Of a stretch of 64,000 nucleotides of DNA, positions 31,677 to 41,765 are shown piece after piece. The notes under the pieces were generated by a model. The model saw only the letters and a program-made list of their open reading frames with translations, made no database searches and was not told the DNA's origin. The first letter of the stretch is position 1, and each line of letters opens with the position of its first letter. Both the position numbers and the translations under genes were made by a program. Origin of the DNA: Sipunculus nudus (lineage: Eukaryota > Annelida > Sipuncula > Golfingiida > Sipunculidae); the NCBI GenBank assembly GCA_026874595.1, contig CM049306.1:6338019-6402018 (forward strand). Direction: 5' to 3'.

Positions 31677-33480
31677 GTATATATTGATTTGTCATATGTG
31701 AATCTGTATATTGTACATACAACAATATGGATAAAAATAATGATGCTTAATGATGGACTTAACGTATGTACGTTAACTATTGTGACTATTGTTGTTTGTG
31801 AATTTTAAGTTTCCGGGACGGAATATTTTTTCAGTGTGGGAGTATATGTTGCTGTTATACAGTTCAGTGAGTCTGCCGTCACAGCAGTGCTACCTATCAC
31901 CTGTAAGTAATTTAATTTATTAATTTATTTAATGGGTGTACCACAAACCAGTGATGGTCACGGAACAGAAAAAGTCGTCCTTGGTCATCATAGCGGGGTT
32001 ATCTTGTTAGTGGGAGTGTAAGTTTACATGATGATATTAAAACCTATGAGACGAGCAAAATTATAATACAAAAATTCTTTATGAGATCTTCACGGTCACT
32101 TTGATCTAGTCTACGGAAATAGGACCAAATAGACTAACCTGAGGAGATGGAAATACGTTAATTTATACAGTTCTCGAGAATCACATTTCAGCAGTGCAGG
32201 TTAATATTCATTTTATATTTACAGTTTGTAAGCCTAAATCCCGGACGCAGACTGTCCGTAGGATGAATAAACAAATAATCAACATTACCCGATCCATTTT
32301 CTCAAGAAGCCGGACAGCAGGCATAAACGGCAGAACAATACTAGAACAGTAGTGACTCGTGAAAACTGGGCTTTTATCTCGAATTCACGGAATCGTCCTA
32401 TCCGGGATATTGATGACCCTCTTTGATAATAGAATCACTGAAGGGTCCCATTGAAGGGAGCATTCAATGACTTTACTCTCAGCTGACGAAACCGGGTGGA
32501 ACCTGTGAGGTAGGATTAATATCTATATTGCAATTAAGAAGGTCATGGAAATGAAAGAGTCGCATCTTTAATATTTATAATTAACATTTCAAAGTAATGA
32601 AATCATAAGTTTGATCGTCATAAAGATTTTCACGTGACCAGAACATTGTAAAAATTTCGTTTTAATTGCAGTAAAAATATGTTTCGGTCATTCATAAAGG
32701 TATTCATGAAAGAGCAAACGTTTAAAAAAGCGGCACACTTTAATCTGGTAGTTAAACATTATTAACTTAACTCGGATGGTACAAAATGGTTAATCTGAAC
32801 GTGTTCATATAGAACGTTTCTGGCACAGAATTAAGGTGTCCGTCTCATCCAGTTAGCAATAAAACATGGACACTGGTACACGGACGAAAAAACTTGTAAG
32901 TAGAAGATACTCTACAATATATATCCTAAAAATAGTCGTGTTGGAAAAAAAAATTAAAATAACTGATTTTAACAGATGTACATCATATGGAGAAGATGAA
33001 TATGTTCAATATTTCCTTTTTTATGCTGTAAACTTTTAATTCCTTTGGAAAATGCTAAACGAGGCCTATAATGTTAAAACAGGAAATATACACAAATACC
33101 AGAAGCTGATGGAATGCTTGGTTCAGAAAGATATTATAATAACCATTATATTTTGATAGCCAAAATATGTATCTTAAATTAAATTCGATGACTATATATG
33201 TGAATCTTGAGTTACAACTTACAGAAATCCATACCATTTTACCTGTCGATGAGGCTCAAGGTACAATTTGAAGACAATAAAACAAGCAATATATCTGAAT
33301 TAAAAAAAGTCAGATGGTACAAAATACTGTATGTTGACTGTTTAATGTATGTGGCACTCACAATAAAATTATCGCAGTTTTATTGAGATTTCCGTTTGTG
33401 TAAAATACAGAAAGCATTTATACTATATGATTCATTGGAAATTCAACCCGTTGCAGGGAATAAAAAGCCAAGGTGTAGCT
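31677..33480. other. No gene recognised upstream of the first peptide gene
   Basis: AT-rich single-copy-looking DNA. ATG at about 32869 is followed by a consensus donor GTAAGT at about 32896 and could be part of a 5' exon. CCGTTGCAG just before 33457 is an acceptor-like site 50 bp before the peptide ATG. GGAATAAAAAGCC at 33457 can also be read as a TATA-like box. The data do not decide. Confidence 0.3.
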
Positions 33481-33506
33481 TTTGCTCGGACCACTGATTT
33501 CTAACG

Positions 33507-33773
33507 ATGAGGGCTAGTACATGTGCAACCCTGGTGGTGGCGCTCCTGCTCAGTGTTGCTCTTGAAAGCGAGGCTGGTTGGCGACGACTCCGAATGAAGA
33601 TCTATCGTCCTCCTAGCAGACGCTGTGCCATTCGTTGTATCGCGGTCTGCTTATTCAAAGTGGGCAGCATACCCTTCCAACTCTTCTACCAACAGCCCCG
33701 GCGGACATTCGTATGTGCAGAATGCAAGAGGGAGTGCCTGAAGATGCTAGGAAGGAGGCAAACGACTGGCTAG
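33507..33773 (+). CDS. Secreted cationic cysteine-rich peptide, copy 1 (six-Cys)
   Basis: An intact 88-residue frame. Signal peptide about 1-23 (MRASTCATLVVALLLSVALE, cleavage expected after SEA), mature part about 65 residues starting GWRRLRMKIYRPPS. The mature part is very basic (about 16 Arg/Lys against 2 Glu). Cysteines: C-x3-C-x3-C, a 20-residue loop, C-x2-C-x3-C. The paralog at 37654 has the same spacing plus two cysteines in the loop; here those positions are Ser and Arg. Coding is single-exon with a possible 5'UTR intron ending at 33456. ATTAAA at about 33970 may be the poly(A) signal. Small size, signal, charge and disulfides suggest a defence or venom-like secreted peptide, but I recognise no family and assign no function. 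Confidence 0.75.
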   Translation: MRASTCATLVVALLLSVALESEAGWRRLRMKIYRPPSRRCAIRCIAVCLFKVGSIPFQLFYQQPRRTFVCAECKRECLKMLGRRQTTG

Positions 33774-34489
33774 GAATTGAATCACTACAGGGCCGATGAC
33801 GAATATAAATTTAGTAAAATAATCCACAATGGGCCAGCCAAGAAATTATCCTTTGTGTGAAACCACTTAGTGAATACCTTTGTGAACTGTAACAGAACTG
33901 TTAATTGTCTTGATACGGAAATATTTAGAAAAAACCTTGTCCTCTGGATCTGTAAACTTGATGTATCATATTAAACTCCATGCAATTTTTAGATTGCTGT
34001 TTTTGGTATTTTAATTATTGAGTTTACGCCCCCCCCCCCAGGGCGCCTTTATCCGTGAAAATCGTTTGTTTCATTTTGTAAAACTTAGTGTCCACCAGCG
34101 AATTATATGCGTGAAAATAGCTTTGGCCCTTACGGGTTCCCAGTGGAGCTGCAGAAGAACAATTATTGGCTAAACCGGACTGATATTACCAAATACCGGA
34201 CCGCTTTTTCATGGACAGGTTATGATTGTTCCGGAATACCCCTTCTTAATGAATTTTTAGTGCTAGTGTTAAAGATGATTTTGCCTTATTTGATAAGTTT
34301 GAACTTATAAGTCTCGTAATGAACAATAGACCTGCGTTCATGGAAAGACAAATGCTCTAATGCATGGGAGAGATATTGTTTGAGCCCGTCAGCTTGTATA
34401 AATTTAAACCAAAGCTCCTAAAGGGGTCCGGAACATATTTCCCTGGCGCCCATTATATAATGCTGAGTCAAATACCTGTTCATGATCAT
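33774..34489. other. 3' flank of peptide 1; no gene
   Basis: Contains a C10 run at 34029 and one 67-codon frame (34107-34310) without family features. Confidence 0.4.
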
Positions 34490-34758
34490 GTCCATGGCTG
34501 TTTTCCTGTTTATTATGAGGTAAGAGTTATTGACTATTCTTAGTCATTATTATTGCTAAGTTCTTTGTAGTGTTCCTGTTCATCATCAGGTATGAGACCA
34601 TGATATTTTTAGTCATTATCATTGCTAAGTTCTTGGTTGTGTTCCTGTTCATTATTAGGTATGAGTTATTGATTATTCTTAGTCATTATCATTGCTAAGT
34701 TCTTTATAGTGTTCCTGTCCATTATCAGGTATGAGTTATGGACTATTCTTAGTCATTA
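34490..34758. repeat. Tandem repeat of about 70 bp, four copies
   Basis: Units contain GTTCCTGTTCAT-ATCAGGTA, GAGTTATTGACTATTCTTAG, TCATTAT-ATTGCTAAGTTC. The array ends at the 3' break of the SLC5 fragment, so repeat growth or a rearrangement there may have removed the rest of that gene. Confidence 0.85.
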
Positions 34759-35704
34759 TTTTCTAATTCTCCCAGACCGTAATGGGTCGCAGCCGAAGTA
34801 GTAGGCATAGGACACCATTCCAGCCACTACCGTCAGGGCAATCATGAGAGCGTGACCGGGGAAGGCTATTCGTAAAGCTAGTTGTGCCTTTTTGACACTG
34901 GGGATACTGCAAAAACGCTGCACCGATAACTGACTGACTCCATAACCGCACGACATCAGAGGAAATAATCCGAACAACCAGGTCCAAAGATTGAATCTGT
35001 CTGTAAAATTTGGCTTTAACTTGTCAATTGTCGTACGGCCTCCGAGAGATGAAGTGTTGAAAACGTTCCCTGGCCCACCCAGTTGTATTGTACCTTTGAT
35101 TAAAGTACTGGATAATCCAATTAATATTATCACACACTGTAACGTATCAACCCAAAGTACCGTCTTAAAACCTCCTATGGTGGTGTAAATCGTGCAGATC
35201 AGGACGGAGAGGACGATACATGCCCAGTCCAGGAGACCTGTAGCTTGACTGATGGCGATGGATGGGGCGTACACGCTGATAGAAGCAATTAACAACATCT
35301 GTATCATGGTCTTCCCAGAACATATGATGCGTACTTCCCTGTCGAACCGATGTTCCAAGTACTCAAAGATACTAGTCAGCTGCAAACGATGAAACACTGG
35401 CAGTTGAAACAAAGAGGCCGTCCCAATGGCTAAAATTAATTAAAAAAATGGAAAGAACGGTGTACATTCCAAAGATGTATGTGTCCACAGGCCGACCAAT
35501 CACAAACACAGCAGAAACCACTGAGGATACGATAAATCCGGCCACTGGGAGAATGCCCATTTTCCTGCCGCCCATCAGGTACTCGGACATACTGGAAAAC
35601 TTTCTCCCTCGATATGCATAAAATATGCTGATTCCTGCGATAAACGACAAGTTCAAAGCCACAAGGACGTAATCTGCCCAGTGGAAGCGGCGGGTGGCGC
35701 CCAT
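34756..35704 (-). pseudogene. SLC5 sodium-coupled transporter (SMCT-like), 5' half with a frameshift
   Basis: SLC5 proteins are sodium/solute symporters with about 13-14 TM helices and ~600 residues. From ATG at 35704 the frame reads MGATRRFHWADYVLVALNLS, then YLMGGRKMGILPVAGF, and TYIFGMYTVLSIFLI. A one-base shift at 35432-35450 (poly-T/TTAATTAA) moves to a second frame reading FQLPVFHRLQLTSIFEYLEH, SISVYAPSIAISQATG, CTIYTTIGGFKTVLWVDTLQ, SCGYGVSQLSVQRFCS and CDPLRSGRI. These match conserved SLC5A8/12-type blocks in order. Only about half the protein is present, no intron interrupts 0.95 kb, and no donor follows. A truncated, possibly retroposed, copy is likely; a sequencing error at the homopolymer cannot be excluded. 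Confidence 0.83.
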
Positions 35705-36138
35705 GATCACTCACACTGATCTTTACCTGTCAGACTTGTGACGGTGTATGTCGTTGAGGAGAACTTAACGTTCACGCTGAACCATCGGCAATCAGCTCTA
35801 TTGACACAGAGTTAATTATAAACAAGCTGCTACATGTGGGCGTAAATTTTGTTTCGCCTATCATTATAGCAGACATTTTGTTATATTTAATTAAAATGAT
35901 CATAGTATTAAGAAAATAAATAAGCCGTTAGATAATGGACTTTGTCGTCCACACACTGTTTCTTACAAAATAATTTAAATACGAAAAGTGGCTGGAAGAC
36001 AGTTTGTTGTACAAATCTTATCCTATAAAACGGTTCCCGCTATAGTTCATTTTTTGTCATATTGTACCTAGGTTCTGGATAAAATGTACCGAAACTGTAC
36101 CATAAAAGAGATTCAAGAGAATGAATTATGGTTATATA
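35705..36138. other. No feature seen
   Basis: AT-rich flank of the SLC5 fragment; no promoter or exon supported. Confidence 0.4.
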
Positions 36139-36322
36139 CAGTGAAACCTCGTTGTGTCGAACTCGTTTAAGTCGAATACCCCGCTTATGTCTAAGTTACA
36201 GACTCGATATTCCGGACAACTCTTGTTAAATTGATACCAAATAAAACCCGCTTGTGTCGAACATCGGATGTGTCGAAGTTATCTAAGGGTGCCTTCAACT
36301 TCGACACAACGAGGTTTCACTG
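36139..36322. mobile_element. pogo/Tigger-like MITE
   Basis: 184 bp bounded by CAGTGAAACCTCGTTGTGTC and its inverted copy ending GAGGTTTCACTG. The left neighbour is TA; the right is CA, a possible one-base decay of the TA target duplication. CAGTGAAACCTCG is a known end of pogo/Tigger-type DNA transposons. Internal GTGTCGAA motifs repeat. A (TA)n tract follows. Confidence 0.8.
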
Positions 36323-36329
36323 CATATTG

Positions 36330-36383
<54 letters not shown>
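36330..36383. repeat. (TA)n microsatellite
   Basis: Pure TA repeat next to the pogo-like MITE. Confidence 0.95.
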
Positions 36384-36389
<6 letters not shown>

Positions 36390-37653
36390 CACCTTTTATG
36401 GTACAGTCTCAGAACGTGCAGTTATATCTAATTTCAAGTAAATCTTGGGGACTGTTGGGTGATCGGTCAGCACAGGATACTGGTCCTGTCATACGGGATA
36501 TAGGTTGGAATAATGATGTCCGCCGAGCGAATCCCCATACGAATGAGAAAATAAGCAAATTAAAACATATTTAAAGCAACTTGTATGGTATAGTGCTGTA
36601 TGATAATACGTTCATTATACATATGGGATATGGTCGTATGTAGTCTGTTAAAGACTAAGATCACGTTTGCAGTAGTATTTTTGCCGTAGACTTTTTGCGG
36701 TAGAATTTTTGTCATTTTCTAAAACAATATAGCACATATCTAATTCATAAGAATAGAATACTATGTCAAATATTATGTATAAGTATATACCTCTAAATAT
36801 AAAATGTTTTATTGCATCGATAAAATTTTCGCTACCCAGGGAGGACTTAAATGTAAATAGCAATGACAACAAGGATCAGTAAAATACAAAGTGGACTTAA
36901 TCTAAAGCCCAACACGCACGTTGCGACGGGACCTCGCTGAACAAAATCGTGTTTTGATCCATTGAGTCCGGTCGCACCGTGTATGCTCGGCCTAACACAA
37001 GTTAAGTCAAAAGTAATGGTAGACTCATTGGCTATATAAACCTAAAACAATACAACAAATTTATAAATAATGATAATATAATAAAATAACAAATATAAGC
37101 TAAGTAGACATCTGTTTATTGAAATGTTCTGTTCCATCGAACTTTCGGAAAAGTGCTTAAAGACGTTTGCTATCCAAGGTGTACTCATCAAAGGAAGTAC
37201 CAGGATGTTAAGAAGCATAACAAAAACGTGACTACACACATACACGTCTAGGTGTAGGTAACGGCAAATTGTGGTCAATAGAAAAACATTTATATACAAG
37301 TGTACATAAAGAATTTAGAATTACATAAATTTGTTGATCTCAAAATTATTTGGACAAAGCTCGCGGCCTTGTTTTGTTGTTTTTGTATTCGACTTAAATA
37401 TGATTTGAAACAATTGATCTAACAGAACTGAGTGATCGATGTAGCTTTGCAAAACGCATAGTAGGCCTATATACATTGGAAGTTGATATTTATTTACGGA
37501 GTCATATCCTTATTATTTCATTTTCATAGTAATTTCTTGTTGAATATATTTTGTGGATCATTTATCAAAAGTCGTTATCAAAATCCTTATAACGTATTTA
37601 GTGGTTTTGTTCGTCTTTTAACATTACAGTTGTGACGTTTGCGCTGGCAGATC
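36384..37653. other. No gene recognised; 5' flank of the second peptide gene
   Basis: Two minus-strand frames (36648-36872, 37042-37299) are AT-rich and hydrophobic without family features. TTTTAACATTACAG at about 37616-37629 is a good acceptor 24 bp before the peptide ATG, and GCTGGCAG at 37643-37650 a second, so a 5'UTR intron is plausible. Confidence 0.35.
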
Positions 37654-37926
37654 ATGAGGGTTAGTACGTGTGCTGTCCTGGTGGTGGCGCTCCTGTGCAG
37701 TCTTGCGCTTGAAAGTGAGGGTGGTTGGCGATTTGTCAGAAAGAGGATATGGCGACCTCCCAGCCCTGCCAGGATCTGTTTGTACCGGTGTCACAAAGTC
37801 TGCTGGCCAAACGTGGGTTGTTCAGACGTCCCTGTGGTCAGCCGTAGGCCTTGTCGAAGAGCCATGTGTTCCAAATGCAAGAAGAATTGTCTTGACGACC
37901 TGAAAAGGAGCAAACGGTCCGGTTAA
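37654..37926 (+). CDS. Secreted cationic cysteine-rich peptide, copy 2 (eight-Cys)
   Basis: An intact 90-residue frame starting at ATG 37654. Signal about 1-23 (MRVSTCAVLVVALLCSLALE), mature about 67 residues starting GWRFVRKRIWRPPSPAR. Framework C-x3-C-x3-C-x5-C-x10-C-x4-C-x2-C-x3-C. The tail KRSKRSG holds a dibasic site. About 19 basic against 3 acidic residues. It is paralogous to 33507: the first 78 coding bases differ at only about 11 places, while the mature parts share mainly cysteines, GWR and RPPS. AATAAA at 37958-37963 lies 32 bp after the stop. Role unknown; antimicrobial or venom-like secretion would fit but is speculation. Confidence 0.78.
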   Translation: MRVSTCAVLVVALLCSLALESEGGWRFVRKRIWRPPSPARICLYRCHKVCWPNVGCSDVPVVSRRPCRRAMCSKCKKNCLDDLKRSKRSG

Positions 37927-37957
37927 TTTACCGCTTTATCGATCATGATTATATGAT

Positions 37958-37963
37958 AATAAA
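37958..37963 (+). promoter_or_regulatory. Candidate poly(A) signal of peptide copy 2
   Basis: AATAAA 32 bp downstream of the stop codon; a further one lies near 38086. Confidence 0.5.
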
Positions 37964-38224
37964 ATATGATTATGAGATATATTGTACATTTGATGACGCC
38001 TGTGTAGGTGGTATTAACACTGCTCACAATGGATGACCGTAATGACTCCAAAGACATTCTCTTCCTTACAGATTGAAAGAAAATAAAAAGTTTATTCTTT
38101 GCAATCATTAAATGTTACATCTGATCTATAATTAAGGTGTACAGATATAAGGAAAAAGAAATGAATAAGCGTTAGCGGATGTATGTGCATGTGTTGTTAT
38201 AATTTTCGTTGTGACATTTTGATT

Positions 38225-38705
38225 ATTGTAGCAGTAGTAATAAAAGTAGATTAGTAGTAATAATAGCAGAAAAATGAGTAGTCGTCGTCCGAGGATGAGG
38301 AGGAGGAAGAGGAGGAAAAGGGAAAGACGAATAGTGGTAGTAGTTGACGAGTAGAAAGAGGAGAGGGAGTAGTGGTAGTAGTACGAGGAGAAGTAAAAGG
38401 AATAGTAAGTGTATTTATAGATGTAAAAGGAGGAGAAGGAGTAGTGGTACTAGTTGTTGTTGTGGTAGAAGTAGTATCCGTCGTAGTAGTAGGGAGAGGA
38501 GAATGGTATTAATGATAGTAGTAATTCGAGGAGGAGGAGTGACAGAAGTAGGAGTAATAGCAGTAGTAGGAGGAGTAGCAGATGGGGGAGGAGAGAGGTA
38601 GCAGGAGGATGAGGTGGTGTAAGAGTAGGAGCAGTAGGAGGTGAATTAGTATGGATAGGAGTAGCAGCAGGAGTAAAATGAGTAAAAGCAGCAGTAGTAG
38701 TAATT
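38225..38705 (+). repeat. Purine-rich AGT/AGG/GGA low-complexity tract
   Basis: About 480 bp built of AGTAGTAGT, GAGGAGGAAG and GTGGTAGTAG words, with very few cytosines on the plus strand. The 85-codon frame at 38344-38601 is Ser/Arg- and Gly-rich by composition only. Confidence 0.9.
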
Positions 38706-38929
38706 AAGTACTGGTATAACAGTATGACCTTTATCTGATTTATGAAAAATTAGGTGTAATTGTGTGATATAGAAACCTAGACTCCACAGTTTGAAGAGGA
38801 AAATATGGTTACCGCACAGACATCAACCCAGTTATTAATTTTCCCGGATATCTAGTTCATAGGAGGGGAGTAGCATTCGATGTTGGGAGTTTGTATTTAT
38901 GTGGTTTGTTTTCCAAGGTTATGATATAC

Positions 38930-38977
38930 GCAGAAATCTGCCCGACGATCTGTTTGTATAGGTGCTTTGATCTGTGT
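38930..38977 (+). pseudogene. Possible remnant of a third cysteine-rich peptide gene
   Basis: Within a 64-codon frame the segment ICPTICLYRCFDLC repeats the ICLYRC-x3-C motif of copy 2 with the same C-x3-C-x3-C spacing, and the DNA around GATCTGTTTGTA is near-identical. The rest (no signal, no second cysteine cluster) does not match. It is 1.0 kb downstream of copy 2 on the same strand. The match is short, so chance is possible. Confidence 0.35.
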
Positions 38978-39120
38978 TCAGGGGAACAGATGACTTTGAA
39001 ACAATACCACCGACCACATCCTAGATATGGTGCACTTGATAATACATTTACTTGTAACGTGAGTAACTTAAGATACCCCCTTTAGGGGTTCATTGATGTG
39101 ACTCTCATTGCCCAGTTTTT

Positions 39121-40121
39121 AGCTCAGCTGACTGAAAGTCATCTGAGCTATAGCGATCACCCTTTGTCCGTCTGTCCGTCCGTTAACCAGGCACATATCG
39201 TAACCACTTGACCTAGAATCTTCTAACTTGACATCCTGGGAGGTCCATAAAAAATCTCCTTGGAAACCTGAAACTAGGTCTCTGTTACCCATATTCTTTG
39301 AGCTATGCCTCTCGGAATTACCCCCCCCCCCCCCCAGAATAATGAAAATTTGATACAAAAGCTCAAGTATCTGAAGAACTAATGCATTGATCATCATGAT
39401 TTTTTGCAGGGATATTGATCATGGGGTGTTTAATCAGTTTCTGCAGACTGGTGGCGCCACCTGTATTTTTTCGATTTTTTACCATTTTTTTTCCTCCATT
39501 TTTGAGACTTTAATAGATGCAGTCATCTGTTAACAGGGCACAAATCGTAACGACTAGACCTAGAATCTTTTATCTTGACATGCAGGAAGGCCAATGAAAA
39601 GTCTCTTTGGAAACCTGAAATTAGGTCACTGGTACCTATAACCTCTGAGCTATGGGGCTCCGAATCATCCCCCCCCCCGGAGAATAATCAAAATTTTGAT
39701 ACAAAAGCTCAAGTATCTGAATAACTGTTGCATTGATAACCAATATTCTTTGCATGGTTATTGATCATGGAATGTTTCATCAGTTTCCGCAGTATGTGGC
39801 GCCACCTGAATTCTTTTTTAATTTTTTACGAATCTTTTATTTATTTTTGAGACCTCTGAAGATGCGGTCATATGTTAACAGGGCACAAATCGTAACAACT
39901 GTACCTAGAATCTTTTCTCTTGACATGTCGGGAGGCCCATAAAAAGTCTCCTTCAAAACCTTAAATTAGGTCTCTGTTACCCATATTCTTTGAGCTATGG
40001 GGCTCAGAAGTACCCCTCAGAATAATTAAAAATTTGATGTTAATTATATTTCAAATACATCTTAAAATACACTCTTTGTATTTTCAAGTTTAGCTGAGCG
40101 CCATTGCCCATGGGCCACTTG
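39121..40121 (+). mobile_element. Modular element with ~330-bp tandem repeats, second copy
   Basis: After a T-run it starts AGCTCAGCTGACTGAAAGTC with head GTCCGTCTGTCCGTCCGTTA, has about three central units (GGCGCCACCTG landmarks at about 39452 and 39799; AGGTCTCTGTTACCCATATT) and ends TTTAGCTGAGCGCCATTGCC plus ATGGGCCA and CTTG. Opposite orientation to 24708-26102. Poly-C runs occur at 39321 and 39670. Confidence 0.8.
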
Positions 40122-40789
40122 TTGTATGTTCTGGACAGAAATTATTGAATCTAAATTAAAGTCCTTGACGTGACCCGCTGTATGATTATATGAAAGTATG
40201 ATGACACTGGGTCTGTAGTTTAAATGGCCTTCCCTTTCCCATATCAAACACTCCGAAAAGTATCAACATGTAGTTTGAGTAGAAACCGTTGTGTGTGTGT
40301 GCTGGGGGAGGAGGGTTTCCTTCGCCCCTCACTCCAAGCCTCTGCCCCCCCCCCCCAAAAAAAAAACACACACACACGCACGCGCGCAGAGGCTTTTGCA
40401 ACGAGGTATTTAATCTACCCTTATTTAACTTTCCCTCACAATAAAATAAAGTATGTTATCAGTGATATTTTATGAACCGAAATCTTTTGGGGGGAAGGAA
40501 CTTTTTTATTATCTTAATTTAAAATGTTAAGCATTTTTGGCCAATTAGGGCAGATATTAACAAGAAGACTCTCCGCTTCAGAAACCAACAACAAATATAC
40601 ACTTTTGCCTCTTCTGCAGGTGCATTTCTCACTGTTTATTTCGCAATTTCAATTGATATTGAGATCCTATTTTCTAGAGCAGAATGACATATTCCTTTAA
40701 TTTCCTGGGACAGGGGTAATCGCAGGCGTAGGAGGGTAATCAAAGTTTTACCATTTTTTTTTTATAAAATAAGGCATTATGTTTCCATT
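40122..40789. other. No gene; low-complexity CA/GT and C-runs
   Basis: Contains GTGTGTGTGTG, a CCCCCCCCCCC-AAAAAAAAAA junction and CACACACACGCACGCGCG at 40290-40390. No exon supported. Confidence 0.5.
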
Positions 40790-40965
40790 ATAGTATAATT
40801 CTAAACCAGGTTTATATATTTAATAGTTCATAGTAACTCAGAAATGGAACCAAAGTCTATAATACTAATTATTTATATGTTCATTTCCAATATATCTAAA
40901 TATTGTCCTCTGAATAGCAGCAGGGGATAATTACATTGACCCCCTACCCCTTCTTCTTCCAATAT
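40790..40965 (-). repeat. Dispersed repeat, copy 4: uninterrupted relative of the 5.9-kb element's target
   Basis: 40801-40863 resembles, in reverse, 13673-13740 (GGAACCAAAGTCTATAAT), and 40859-40965 resembles, in reverse, 7620-7735 (TTCCAATATAT, ATTACATTGACC). The two halves meet at a single ATAAT (40859-40863), an empty site for the element at 7736-13672. Confidence 0.7.
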
Positions 40966-41149
40966 ACGAGTCGGACTCTTATTTAGAGTGTAATTGACTC
41001 GGGCGCATCTCAAACTGTCGACTTTCATCGAGTTTGTTCAAAGTTGTGAATTTAAAGATAAAATTAATGAATTTACAAGTTAAAATCAACTGTTTTTACA
41101 CTTACTAGTGACCTATGATGAGAATATTAACTAAGGATTTTTCTGGGCC
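40966..41149. other. AT-rich junction before the LINE
   Basis: No coding signal; probably the LINE 3' untranslated region or its flank. Confidence 0.3.
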
Positions 41150-41765
41150 CGTGGGTACTTGTCTAGCCTCTTCTTGAAGACTTCAAGGGAGCAAGCTGCA
41201 GCTTTAGATTCAGCTATTCTATTCCATCCGGTATCGATCTTGGGGAAAAGGGGTGGTAATAGACATTTTATTAACTCTAGTCTGTCTAACGTTGTGGTTG
41301 CCCCAGGTTAGGTGTTCGCCTGCAGTATAATACCTTGTCGGATCAATGGCTATCAGATGATGCTGAATCTTGTGACACATGATCAGAGTCTGTTTCCATC
41401 TTCGATGTTGTCATGTATCCCCCCCCCCCCCCCCCCACAGCTGGCTCAGCAGATTTGTGATTTTGTTATCTTGATAACAGTTATAGACTAAACGAGCGGC
41501 ACGTCTTTGTACCTGTTCTATGTCTCTTATGATGGTTAACTGGAACGGGTCTCTAAACGGAGATGTATATTTCTCTATTGGTCTAACTAAAGCGGCATTA
41601 GCTGTAGCTTTAGTTTCGGGAGTACATCTGCCTATAAATTTCTTCTCAGGAAACCAAAAGTTCTAAATGCCTTCCCAGTTGTGATATTAATATGTTTAAT
41701 CCATGATAAGTGTTAATTTAATTTAATACCCAAATATTTCCCACGGTCAACTTATTCAAGAGTAT
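41150..41765 (-). pseudogene. CR1/Jockey-type LINE reverse transcriptase, C-terminal part
   Basis: Minus strand, 5' to 3': YTLHGHTLE at the minisatellite border, a stop, VDRGKYLGIKLN, stop, HLSWIKHIN, then ITTGKAFRTFGFLRRNL, KYTSPFRDPFQLTIIRDIEQ, VQRRAARLVYNCYQDNKITN, and at the 3' end IDTGWNRIAESKAAACSLEV then FKKRLDKY. This is the usual order after the RT palm in jockey/CR1-like LINEs ('YLGI-L...LGFL-RNL...YASPFRDP...QRRAARFV...F-RTI--WN-L...FK-RL'). Several stops make it dead. A C17 run interrupts it at 41420. Confidence 0.88.

Noticed and set aside
33457-33469. TATA box for peptide copy 1 (GGAATAAAAAGCC)
   Set aside because: The preceding CCGTTGCAG reads equally well as a splice acceptor, and copy 2 has an acceptor at the same relative place; undecided, so not called.
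38344-38601. Ser/Arg-rich 85-residue protein
   Set aside because: Translation of an AGT/AGG low-complexity tract; composition alone explains it.
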